Assembly: GCF_040812395.1 (NCBI RefSeq)
Contig: NZ_JBFNXH010000011.1
Location: forward strand, 62,001-126,000
DNA length: 64,000 nt
Reading direction: 5' to 3'
Source: Paenibacillus_E sp040812395
GTDB taxonomy: Bacteria; Bacillota; Bacilli; Paenibacillales; NBRC-103111
In this document: positions 35,056 to 42,748 of the stretch, piece after piece
Position numbering within the stretch: the first letter of the stretch is position 1
Layout of the letters: each line of letters opens with the position of its first letter
The notes under the pieces: model-generated
Database searches by the model: none
The model's input: the letters and a program-made list of their open reading frames with translations, nothing else
Told to the model about the DNA's origin: nothing
Position numbers and translations under genes: made by a program

Positions 35056-36619
35056 TGATGAAGTCATCATCCGGACAGGCTTGGCCAAAGTCATTAATTG
35101 GAAAGAAATCGGAATCGAATTGCTGAAACCAGCCGTTTCTGCTGAAGAGGCGATTCGTCGCATACCCGAGGAACGTCCTCATATTCTTTTGACAGATATC
35201 CGAATGAAGCACATGAATGGCTTAGAATTAGCCCAAAAGGCGAAAGAATTCCTACCGGACATCGAGACGATTATCTTATCTGGGTACGATGATTTTATGT
35301 ATACACAGCAAGCGATTCGACAAGGTGTCAGCGACTATCTGTTGAAATCTAGTCGGCCGGAAGAGATTATGAAAGCCGTCCTCCAAGTCATGCAGCGCAT
35401 TGAGGATAAATGGAAGCATCTCAACCAGGATCTCTATAAAAACAAAGAAGTTCGCAATCGTTTGTTTGAGCGCTGGATTATTGAAGGCGAATCCGCGGCT
35501 GTCGATGAGGACATGTTGCCCGATTATCTCCCTCTTTTATTTATCACACATGACCATGTTCAACCTAAATTTCAAACCTACGTGGTTACCGCGGAAGGCT
35601 GGGGAGAAACCTCCTCCGAAACCTCCCTGCTGCTGTTCGCTGTAGACAACATGCTGCATGATATCTTACAATGTGAAACCTTGATCTACAGACAGCGAAT
35701 TGTCGTGGCGCTCCCAAAAACTAGTGCATCTGACTTCTTCGATCATCCCGATTCTGCGAAGCAAAAAATCGAGCGTCTGCTCAAATGCAAAGTCAGTGTC
35801 TCTGTCGGCGAGGTCGTTCATCAGCAGTCGGATTTATATAAATCCTATGTCACCGCTGATTATGCATTCAGCTATAAGCATTATTTGGATGAATCCATCC
35901 TGATTTACTCAGACATTGTTCAACGTAAAGGCGGCAAAACCGTCTGTACCCACGAGGAAGAGCTCGCGCTCTCTTCGATATTGCTGGAAGATGACTCCAT
36001 CGCTTTGAAGAACTGGGTTCAACGTTATTTGCAATCTGAACTAAGCGATCAGCACATGACGATCGAATCGCTTGAATCCTTGGTCCACTCTGCTGCCCTC
36101 TCCGCACATCGTTGGCTAGAACGTGTGCTGACAGCAACGGGGCGTCTCGGAGCGCTCGATGATTTAAATATCACCTTCGTCGTCAAACGGGATATCGTGC
36201 TGAAAGACGCGTTGTTTCAATATCTGTTGACAATCATGGAGTTGTACCATCATCAGTTAGGTGAGGGTCAAGCCACCCATACGCAGAAAGCAATGGCCTT
36301 CATCCATGAGAATTTGGGGAAAGATGTTGGCTTACAGCAGGTTGCTAAACATGTGCATCTGCATCCGAATCATTTGAGCGAAGTTTTTAAAAAGGAAGCT
36401 GGGATTACGTTTGGTGACTATGTGACACGGCAAAAGATTAAGCGTGCCATGGAAATTCTGACCGTCTCGCCTGCCAAAATCGCCGATGTCGCAAGCTCAG
36501 TCGGATTCGAAGATATCAAATATTTCAGTCAAGTATTCAAGAAATTCACTGGCAAAACGCCGAGTGAGTTCCGGGAGGAAGCAGTGCTTCATCCTGCTGC
36601 TCCACCTCCAAAATTTTAA
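35036..36619 (+). CDS. AraC-type response regulator (YesN type)
   Basis: A 527-aa cytoplasmic regulator. The N-terminal receiver carries the acidic pocket D7-D8 and phospho-acceptor D54 (LLTDIRM), with the conserved lysine in LLKSSRPEE. A long middle region of unknown role follows, then a C-terminal AraC double helix-turn-helix (VAKHVHLHPNHLSEVFKKEA and VASSVGFEDIKYFSQVFKKFTGKTPSEFR). The start at ATG 35036 follows TTTTGGAGGATAACC and overlaps the kinase gene by 20 bp. It likely activates its own operon in response to the imported sugar. Confidence 0.93.
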   Translation: MKILIVDDEVIIRTGLAKVINWKEIGIELLKPAVSAEEAIRRIPEERPHILLTDIRMKHMNGLELAQKAKEFLPDIETIILSGYDDFMYTQQAIRQGVSDYLLKSSRPEEIMKAVLQVMQRIEDKWKHLNQDLYKNKEVRNRLFERWIIEGESAAVDEDMLPDYLPLLFITHDHVQPKFQTYVVTAEGWGETSSETSLLLFAVDNMLHDILQCETLIYRQRIVVALPKTSASDFFDHPDSAKQKIERLLKCKVSVSVGEVVHQQSDLYKSYVTADYAFSYKHYLDESILIYSDIVQRKGGKTVCTHEEELALSSILLEDDSIALKNWVQRYLQSELSDQHMTIESLESLVHSAALSAHRWLERVLTATGRLGALDDLNITFVVKRDIVLKDALFQYLLTIMELYHHQLGEGQATHTQKAMAFIHENLGKDVGLQQVAKHVHLHPNHLSEVFKKEAGITFGDYVTRQKIKRAMEILTVSPAKIADVASSVGFEDIKYFSQVFKKFTGKTPSEFREEAVLHPAAPPPKF

Positions 36620-36649
36620 AATATCAGGGTGTAAGAGGAGAAATGACAG

Positions 36650-39160
36650 ATGGAATTATCAGGATTATGGCGTTTGCAGCAGTTCGAAGTAGGTCAAGCT
36701 AGACCACTCGATGTAGCAGCAGCATGGTTAGACGATCGTTTCTGGATTACAGCTAAGGTTCCCGGGGATGTCCATTCCGCACTTATTGAGCGAGACTTGA
36801 TCGAGAATCCTTATTTCGGTCATAATGATGCGAAAAGCCGATGGATCGAGCAAAAAGAATGGTGGTACCGCCACTCCTTCAATTATTCGTTAGGGGATAC
36901 GAAAGACGAGAAAGAGAAGCACGAACTGACCTTCGAAGGTCTTGATACATTTGCTACGATCTACGTGAATGGGAAGGAAATCGGGACAACCAGCAACATG
37001 CTCATGGCCCATACCTTCGATGTAACTCGCGTCATTCAGGACGGCAAAAATTCAATTGCTGTTAAGTTTGATCCTTTATATCTACACAATAAGGACAAAG
37101 AATTGTTCCAATGGTCCTCTTATACCAAAGAGCGCCCTTGGTTGCGCAAAGCAGCGATGAATTTCGGCTGGGACTGGGGTCCACGCATGGTCACAGTGGG
37201 GATCTGGGGCAAGGTATTTATTGAACGTTACCGCCGCGCGAAGCTGGACAGCGTTTTTGCTCGGACACGTACAATTAGCGGAACCCAGGCTGAAATCCAA
37301 GTCGATGTCGACGTTACAACCCTTCGCAAAGGTGTACAGAAGTCATGTAACATTCGTTTAATTGATGCGGCTGGACAAGTTGTTGCTGATACGCAAGGGA
37401 ATGTACAGACATCCGGCTCATTTACTTTACAGGTCCCCGATCCTCAACTTTGGTGGACACATGACTTGGGCAAGCCTTATTTGTACGAGCTTGAAGTGAT
37501 TCTGCACGCGGATGGCGAGCAAGTAGATTCGTATCGCAAATCGATTGGTATCCGAACAATCGAACTGCAGTTACTCGATAATAAGGGCCAGCATGCCTTT
37601 GCTTTTGTGCTCAATGGCGTTAAGCTATTCGCAAAGGGCACGAACTGGATTCCCGCGGATCATTTCATCGGATGCATCCCTGATCAACGTTACCGAGATC
37701 TAATTGATCTATCTGTTACTTCCAATCAGAACATGCTGCGCGTGTGGGCAGGCGGCATCTATGAGAAGGATGTCTTCTATGAGGAATGTGACAAACGCGG
37801 CGTTCTGGTTTGGCAGGACTTTGCCTTCGCCAACGCGTTGTTCCCAGATTTTAACCGTGACTTCATGGATAATGTCCGTAACGAGGTTATCTACAACATC
37901 AAGCGCTTGCGCAATTATACCTCCCTGGCCCTCTGGTGCGGGAATAATGAAATTGACTGGCTGTACGATATGAAATCCGCTGGCGGTGATATCAACTGTC
38001 CGTTCTACGGAGAAATCATTTACCACGAGCTGATTCCAGACGCACTGGAACTCCTCGATGACAGTCGCGCATACTGGCCATCTTCCCCTTTCGGCGGCAA
38101 TGATGCCAACGATCCCGATGTCGGTGACCGCCATAACTGGCAGGTATGGCACGGTTCCGTGTATCCCCGCCAATTTGGTGATGTGCCGTTGCTCGATTAC
38201 AGTATTCAAGGTGTCACGTTCAAAAATTACAAAAAAGACTTCACTCTTTTCAGTAGTGAATTCGGTATGCATGCTTCAGCCAATCGCTACACGCTAGAGA
38301 AGAACATTCCAAATGGCCAATTTTACTGGAACAGTGTTGAAATGGCTTATCGTAATAAAGATACGAATCACCAAAAAGGTATTCTGCTCATGGAAGGATA
38401 TACCGGTATTCCGACAAACATTGAGGAATATATGAATTTCTCCATGCTGACACAAGCGGAAGGCCTGAAGTATGGCATTGAGCATTATCGTCGGAACAAG
38501 CATCGCACGAGTGGATCACTCATCTGGCAATTGAACGATAGCTGGCCAGGTACAAGTTGGTCGCTAATTGATTATGAATTGCTGCCGAAGGCTTCGTTCT
38601 ACTATGCGACGAAGTTCTATCACCCGCTGCTGCTCTCGATCGATCATGAGCCTGGGCAGGACTTAGCGGTTTGGGCTGTCAACGATACTTTGTCTGCCTT
38701 AAAAGGACAGGTTCACGTGTCTGTCTATAACTTCTCCGGTGAGCAATTATTCACGCATGCGTTCGAAGCTGCTGTCGGGGCAAACACTGCGATCCAATTA
38801 GGACGTTTGCCAGAAACTGCCGTCTTAAATGGGTCACTTCCCGAGCAGGTTGTTGTCCGTGTGCACACGACAGACTGGGCTGCGCCTGATAATCTCCATT
38901 ATCTGCGGGATCAGAAGGACCTTCAATTCCCTGCGACTTCACTCAGCGTAAATGTCGATGCAAATACGCAAGCTGTGCATATCACAGCAAATGGTGCACA
39001 TGCGCGGATGGTGAAGCTAGACCTCCCTCAGGGGAATATCCGCTTCAGCGACAACTTCTTCGATCTACGCGCGGGCGAGCAAGTGACCGTGTATATCAGT
39101 GACCCTACTGGGGACAGGGTTGATTTAAGTAAGTTGAGTGTAAGTGCAATGAATTCATAG
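36650..39160 (+). CDS. Beta-mannosidase (glycoside hydrolase family 2)
   Basis: An 836-aa cytoplasmic exo-glycosidase removing terminal beta-mannose from oligosaccharides. It has an N-terminal galactose-binding-like sugar-binding domain (MELSGLWRLQ...VPGDVHSALIERDLIENPYFGHND, the beta-mannosidase signature), an immunoglobulin-like domain, and a TIM barrel with acid/base E434 (LWCGNNEIDW) and nucleophile E537 (FSSEFGMHA). The NFGWDWGPR phrase is typical of GH2 mannosidases. No signal peptide is present. It is the last gene of the six-gene uptake operon, 30 bp after the regulator, and so processes what the transporter brings in. Confidence 0.93.
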   Translation: MELSGLWRLQQFEVGQARPLDVAAAWLDDRFWITAKVPGDVHSALIERDLIENPYFGHNDAKSRWIEQKEWWYRHSFNYSLGDTKDEKEKHELTFEGLDTFATIYVNGKEIGTTSNMLMAHTFDVTRVIQDGKNSIAVKFDPLYLHNKDKELFQWSSYTKERPWLRKAAMNFGWDWGPRMVTVGIWGKVFIERYRRAKLDSVFARTRTISGTQAEIQVDVDVTTLRKGVQKSCNIRLIDAAGQVVADTQGNVQTSGSFTLQVPDPQLWWTHDLGKPYLYELEVILHADGEQVDSYRKSIGIRTIELQLLDNKGQHAFAFVLNGVKLFAKGTNWIPADHFIGCIPDQRYRDLIDLSVTSNQNMLRVWAGGIYEKDVFYEECDKRGVLVWQDFAFANALFPDFNRDFMDNVRNEVIYNIKRLRNYTSLALWCGNNEIDWLYDMKSAGGDINCPFYGEIIYHELIPDALELLDDSRAYWPSSPFGGNDANDPDVGDRHNWQVWHGSVYPRQFGDVPLLDYSIQGVTFKNYKKDFTLFSSEFGMHASANRYTLEKNIPNGQFYWNSVEMAYRNKDTNHQKGILLMEGYTGIPTNIEEYMNFSMLTQAEGLKYGIEHYRRNKHRTSGSLIWQLNDSWPGTSWSLIDYELLPKASFYYATKFYHPLLLSIDHEPGQDLAVWAVNDTLSALKGQVHVSVYNFSGEQLFTHAFEAAVGANTAIQLGRLPETAVLNGSLPEQVVVRVHTTDWAAPDNLHYLRDQKDLQFPATSLSVNVDANTQAVHITANGAHARMVKLDLPQGNIRFSDNFFDLRAGEQVTVYISDPTGDRVDLSKLSVSAMNS

Positions 39161-39238
39161 TAAGAGTCGAGTTCCAGAGCGCCACGTTGGAATTGCAACA
39201 CTTAATGCGTGACGCCATAAGATAATTTGTACCGATAC

Positions 39239-39281
39239 CTCAATAAACAAAGCAGGTCGCTATTGCGCCTGCTTTGTTTAC
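39239..39281. terminator. Strong hairpin after the mannosidase operon
   Basis: AAACAAAGCAGG pairs with CCTGCTTTGTTT around CGC-TATT-GCG. It lies 80 bp beyond the GH2 stop and also at the end of the minus-strand transposase remnant; T-rich flanks are moderate. Confidence 0.5.
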
Positions 39282-39733
39282 CTGTTTATATGCAGCTATC
39301 GTTATCCGTTTTAGCGTAATAAGAAGGAGCTGAATTCGTCCAATTGCAGTATCTGTATAATGCTCTTCAATGGTTAAGTCTGATTCATGATGCAAGAGAC
39401 CATCGATTACTTGAACCGCGTCACGTGCATTCGTATTAATCACTTTCGTGTTGGCATCTTCCACAGATTCAATAAACTTTTCCCAAGGCATTATTTTTTC
39501 TAGCAAAATAAAAGGATCAATGCCTTCATCTCGTGCCTTGATAAGAGCAGATCCTAAGTCTGCATAATGGATAACTTTTTCATTAACAGCTTTGCCGGTT
39601 TGTTTTTGAATCTCCTCTTGTTGTTTTCGTCCTTTTAATTGCAAAGTTAAAATTTGCTTATCATGGATCTCAAATGCTTGGTCAACCCTTGCGGATAAAA
39701 CAAATCGCAGCTCTGGAAGGGTTACGTCCTCTT
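39240..39733 (-). pseudogene. Tn3-family (Tn4430-like) transposase remnant with internal deletion
   Basis: The frame reads LPELRFVLSARVDQAFEIHD, then LQLKGRKQQEEIQKQTGKAV, KVIHYADLGSALIKARDEG and MPWEKFIESVEDA. These match, position by position, the middle of the Tn4430 transposase (about LQTKGKKEQDEIQQANGKKL ... MSWNEMVESVEEA, from memory). Immediately afterwards it reads VINTNARDAVQVIDGLLHH and IEEHYTDTA, a catalytic-domain stretch that normally lies several hundred residues later. The join is in frame. After that the sequence is unrelated. Both ends of the roughly 1,000-aa protein are also missing. The remnant shows that a Tn3-family transposon once sat here. Confidence 0.85.
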
Positions 39734-39769
39734 AAACAGCCTTCACCTACAGAATAAAAACAAGTCGAA

Positions 39770-39820
39770 TGACAAATATTGAAATTTGTCACTTGTAATT
39801 TGTATTTATTGTGCTAAAAT
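39770..39820 (+). promoter_or_regulatory. Promoter and inverted-repeat operator of the aldo-keto reductase operon
   Basis: TGACAAAT-N6-ATTTGTCA (39770-39791) abuts a plausible promoter TTGTAA (39793-39798), 16-bp spacer, TAAAAT (39815-39820). The TetR encoded downstream is the obvious candidate to bind it. Confidence 0.55.
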
Positions 39821-39851
39821 TACCTCATCAACAGATTGGAGGTAATTGGTA

Positions 39852-40838
39852 ATGGATCAACGTAAAATAGGCCATAGCGATGCGACAGTTTCAGCTATAG
39901 GTCTTGGTTGCATGGGGATGTCTGATCTTTACGGTGCAACTGATCGCAAAGAGAGTATTGCTACTATACACGAAGCGCTCGAGAAACAAATTACCCTCTT
40001 TGATACGGGGGATTTCTATGGTGTTGGCCATAACGAGCTACTCCTGCGTGAGGCACTAGGCCATCGACGTGACAATGCTTTTATCGCCGTTAAATTCGGG
40101 ATGTTAAGGGCTCCTGATGGTTCTTGGCTTGGTATGGATTATCGGCCGCAGGCTATCAAAAATTCATTAGCATATACGCTTAAACGTCTAGATGTTGATT
40201 ATGTAGATCTCTACCAACCTGCGCGCGTCGATCCAACGATTCCAATTGAAGAAACAGTTGGAGTCATTGCAGACTTGGTCCAAGCTGGTTATGTGAAGCA
40301 TATTGGACTGTCTGAAGCAAATGCAGAAACTGTTCGACGCGCTCACGCCGTTCATCCAATCAGTTGGTTACAAATTGAATATTCGCTCTTTAGTCGGGGC
40401 ATTGAAATGGAAATATTGCCGACTTTACGTGAGTTGGGTATCACTCTTTCCGCATACGGAATTCTTTCACGCGGTCTGCTCAGCGGCAAATGGTCCAAAG
40501 ATCGTCAAGGTTCGCTTGATTCACGTACATATTCACCCCGTTTTCAAGGTGAGAACTTGGATAAAAATCTAGCGCTTGTTGAATCGTTGCGAATGATTGC
40601 TCATGAAAAAAATATTAATGTTGCACAACTTGCGATTGCGTGGATATTATCCCGTGGCGATGATATTATTCCGCTCATTGGCGCCCGAAAACGTATTCAA
40701 CTTCAGGATGCGCTCAGTGCCCTAGAGATTACATTTACGGATGATCAACTTGCAAACATTGAAGCAGCCGTACCGCCAGGAGCCGTAGTTGGAACCCGTT
40801 ATGCAGCAAATCAAATGCCAATTCTAGGGGTGCTTTAA
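39852..40838 (+). CDS. Aldo/keto reductase
   Basis: A 328-aa NADPH-dependent oxidoreductase of the aldo-keto reductase superfamily (AKR13-like). The N-terminal GLGCMGMSDLYG, the catalytic Asp/Tyr in FDTGDFYG and the Lys in VKFG are present. YQPARVD occupies the strand where many relatives have a histidine, as is common in this subgroup. The C-terminal cofactor loop is IIPLIGARKRIQLQDAL. TTGGAGG precedes ATG 39852. The TetR regulator gene starts 4 bp after the stop. The pair lies between a Tn3-family transposase remnant and a Tn3-type terminal repeat, so it may be transposon cargo. The substrate is unknown. Confidence 0.9.
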   Translation: MDQRKIGHSDATVSAIGLGCMGMSDLYGATDRKESIATIHEALEKQITLFDTGDFYGVGHNELLLREALGHRRDNAFIAVKFGMLRAPDGSWLGMDYRPQAIKNSLAYTLKRLDVDYVDLYQPARVDPTIPIEETVGVIADLVQAGYVKHIGLSEANAETVRRAHAVHPISWLQIEYSLFSRGIEMEILPTLRELGITLSAYGILSRGLLSGKWSKDRQGSLDSRTYSPRFQGENLDKNLALVESLRMIAHEKNINVAQLAIAWILSRGDDIIPLIGARKRIQLQDALSALEITFTDDQLANIEAAVPPGAVVGTRYAANQMPILGVL

Positions 40839-40842
40839 AAAC

Positions 40843-41439
40843 ATGGTCGAAATACCTTTAACGAAAGAACAAATTTTAGATACGGCTGAACAGGTGTTTC
40901 GCCGATTTGGAATCGAAAAATCAACGGTCGTAGATGTGGCAAGGGCACTTAACGTTAGTCACGGAACTCTTTATCGCCATTTTCCAAGCAAAGTTGCCAT
41001 TCGAGAAGCAGTAGCTCATAGATGGCTAAGACGCATTTCATATTCACTTGAAGGAATACATGCACTACCAGAACGTGCAACAGCGCGATTACGTCGATGG
41101 TTAGATACTTTAATTCAATTAAAACGTTCTAACGCTGTGGAAGACCCGGAATTATTTGCGATGTACTTAGCGCTTTCAGAAGAAGCGATTGATGTTGTTC
41201 AAGCACATTTGAATGAGTTAGTCCTTCAGCTTACGAGAATTATTGAAGAAGGAATCCAAGCGGATGAATTCAAATCAGACAATGCGTCAACTTCTGCATC
41301 TGCTGTTTTTACAGCAACGATCAGATTTCACCACCCTGGACATGCCAATGAGTGGACTTCCCCAACTATCGATCAAGAATATGAGCATGTTTGGAATCTC
41401 ATTATGACCGGTTTGTATAACAATTCAAAAGATAAATGA
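40843..41439 (+). CDS. TetR family regulator
   Basis: A 198-aa repressor with an N-terminal helix-turn-helix (ILDTAEQVFRRFGIEKSTVVDVARALNVSHGTLYRHFPSK, residues about 10-50) and a TetR C-terminal domain containing a conserved DPELFAMYLALSEEA stretch. It is translationally close to the aldo-keto reductase (4-bp gap), so the two are co-transcribed. Its target is probably the inverted repeat at 39770-39791. The inducing compound is unknown; an electrophilic aldehyde or quinone would fit the partner enzyme, as inference. Confidence 0.9.
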   Translation: MVEIPLTKEQILDTAEQVFRRFGIEKSTVVDVARALNVSHGTLYRHFPSKVAIREAVAHRWLRRISYSLEGIHALPERATARLRRWLDTLIQLKRSNAVEDPELFAMYLALSEEAIDVVQAHLNELVLQLTRIIEEGIQADEFKSDNASTSASAVFTATIRFHHPGHANEWTSPTIDQEYEHVWNLIMTGLYNNSKDK

Positions 41440-41564
41440 TATTTAATTCGATTATCATCTTAAGCCCCTAAAACGACCCGTGTCTCGTAAAGCAAGCTTT
41501 TTGAAACATTGGAAGCAATAGCCCTTAGAGTAAAAAATACATCATACCAAGACTCGTTTTCAGG

Positions 41565-41602
41565 CTTAGCGTATATTTTCGTTAAAATGTCGACGGGACC
41601 CC
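41565..41602 (-). repeat. 38-bp terminal inverted repeat of a Tn3-family transposon
   Basis: Read on the minus strand from 41602 to 41565 the sequence starts GGGGTCCCGT and ends ACGAAAATATACGCTAAG, exactly 38 bp. Tn3-family ends are 38 bp, begin GGGG and end TAAG; Tn3 itself has GGGGTC at the start and ACGAAAA and ACGTTAAG at the same positions from the end. The GGGG side points right, so the element body lay to the left and covered the aldo-keto reductase/TetR pair and the transposase remnant. The matching left end was not found. Confidence 0.75.
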
Positions 41603-41732
41603 AATATAAACCCGTGTCAACCAAATTGACTTTTTTCCAAGGGGAGATGAGGTATATCTATGGCGAATATCGTTCCACTGCAAGAATAAACAACATATAG
41701 CAACCTAAAAAAGATCCTAGGAGGAACAGAGA

Positions 41733-42359
41733 ATGACAACAGTTTTATTTGTAAAAGCTAACAATCGTCCGGCAGATCAGTCAGTAAGTGTGAGATTATA
41801 TGAAGCTTTTCTAGCAAGCTATAAAGATTCGCATCCAAATGATAAAGTGATAGAGCTTGATCTATTCAATGAAGAATTGCCATATGTAGGCGTAGATTAT
41901 ATTAATGGTTCTTTTAAGGTTAGCAAAGAACTAGATTTAACAGAAAAGGAAGCAAAAGCAGTCGCTGTTGCTGATAAATATTTAGATCAATTTCTTGCTG
42001 CGGATAAGGTTGTATTTGCTTTCCCGCTTTGGAATTTAACAATCCCTGCTGTACTTCACACCTATATTGATTATTTAAATCGCGCTGGCAAAACATTTAA
42101 ATACACGCCAGAAGGTGCAGTAGGAATGATTGGAGATAAGAAAATTGCCTTATTAAACGCAAGTGGCGGTGTATATTCAGAAGGTCCAAGATCCGAAAAG
42201 GAAATGGCGGTAAAATACGTTACGAACATGATGAACTTCTTATGTGCAACGAATATGGAAACCGTAGTGATTGAAGGACACAATCAATTCCCAGAGCAAG
42301 CTCAAAAAATTATTGCAGATGGGCTTGAAAAGGCAGTTAAAGTAGCTAGTACGTTCTAA
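41733..42359 (+). CDS. azoR: FMN-dependent NADH-azoreductase (AzoR family)
   Basis: A 208-aa flavodoxin-like quinone/azo reductase. It has the N-terminal VLFVKANNRP...SVSVRLYEAFLASYK FMN phosphate loop, FAFPLWNLTIPAVLHTYIDYLNRAGKTFKYT, and LLNASGGVYSEGP, all typical of AzoR. It probably detoxifies quinones by two-electron transfer in the cytoplasm. CTAGGAGGAACAGAG precedes the ATG, and a strong terminator follows. It lies just outside the Tn3-type terminal repeat. Confidence 0.92.
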   Translation: MTTVLFVKANNRPADQSVSVRLYEAFLASYKDSHPNDKVIELDLFNEELPYVGVDYINGSFKVSKELDLTEKEAKAVAVADKYLDQFLAADKVVFAFPLWNLTIPAVLHTYIDYLNRAGKTFKYTPEGAVGMIGDKKIALLNASGGVYSEGPRSEKEMAVKYVTNMMNFLCATNMETVVIEGHNQFPEQAQKIIADGLEKAVKVASTF

Positions 42360-42430
42360 TTGCCAAAACATTTGTCACACTATAAGGTAAGATTTTTCGA
42401 AATGAGATCGAATTTGCGTTAGTGCTCCGT

Positions 42431-42470
42431 TATAAAGTAAAGGACAGAGATCTCTGCCCTTTACTTTATA
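42431..42470 (+). terminator. Near-perfect 40-bp palindrome, terminator of azoR
   Basis: TATAAAGTAAAGG-CAGAGA pairs with TCTCTG-CCTTTACTTTATA with one mismatch (A opposite C). It ends the azoR transcript about 75 bp after the stop. Confidence 0.65.
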
Positions 42471-42511
42471 TTCGGATTCACTTGAAAAGTAGAAATGACC
42501 GATCCATGATC

Positions 42512-42540
42512 TGTTGGGTGACAAATAAGTTTTGAAGTGG
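42512..42540 (+). repeat. Left Tn7-type terminal repeat
   Basis: TGTTGGGT followed by GACAAATAAGTTTTGAAGT and GG. It is the inverted partner of 46771-46745. Confidence 0.65.
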
Positions 42541-42748
42541 TTTTTCAGTCAAGGTTGAAGGTTCCCTATGATCACTCTGAAACGAGATCAATTCACCCAA
42601 AAATGGTTACCTCGTTTCCCAATAACGGGAACTCGGCATAAAGTATGAGATTGTAAAGCCTTATCTTATAACCTAGTTATTCGCTACAATATGCCAAAAA
42701 AATCCTCCTCAAAAACTAAAAAAAAGATAGGATTCCTCCAAATTTAGT

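Noticed and set aside
39770..39805. TGACAAAT...ATTTGTCACTTGTAATTTGT as a possible fourth Tn7-type end
   Set aside because: Only the GACAAAT word is shared. The 20-bp period and the AAGTTTTGAAGT half are absent, and the palindrome is better explained as a TetR operator.
41509..41700. A 63-codon plus-strand ORF upstream of azoR
   Set aside because: It runs straight through the 38-bp Tn3-type terminal repeat, has no ribosome binding site and matches no family.
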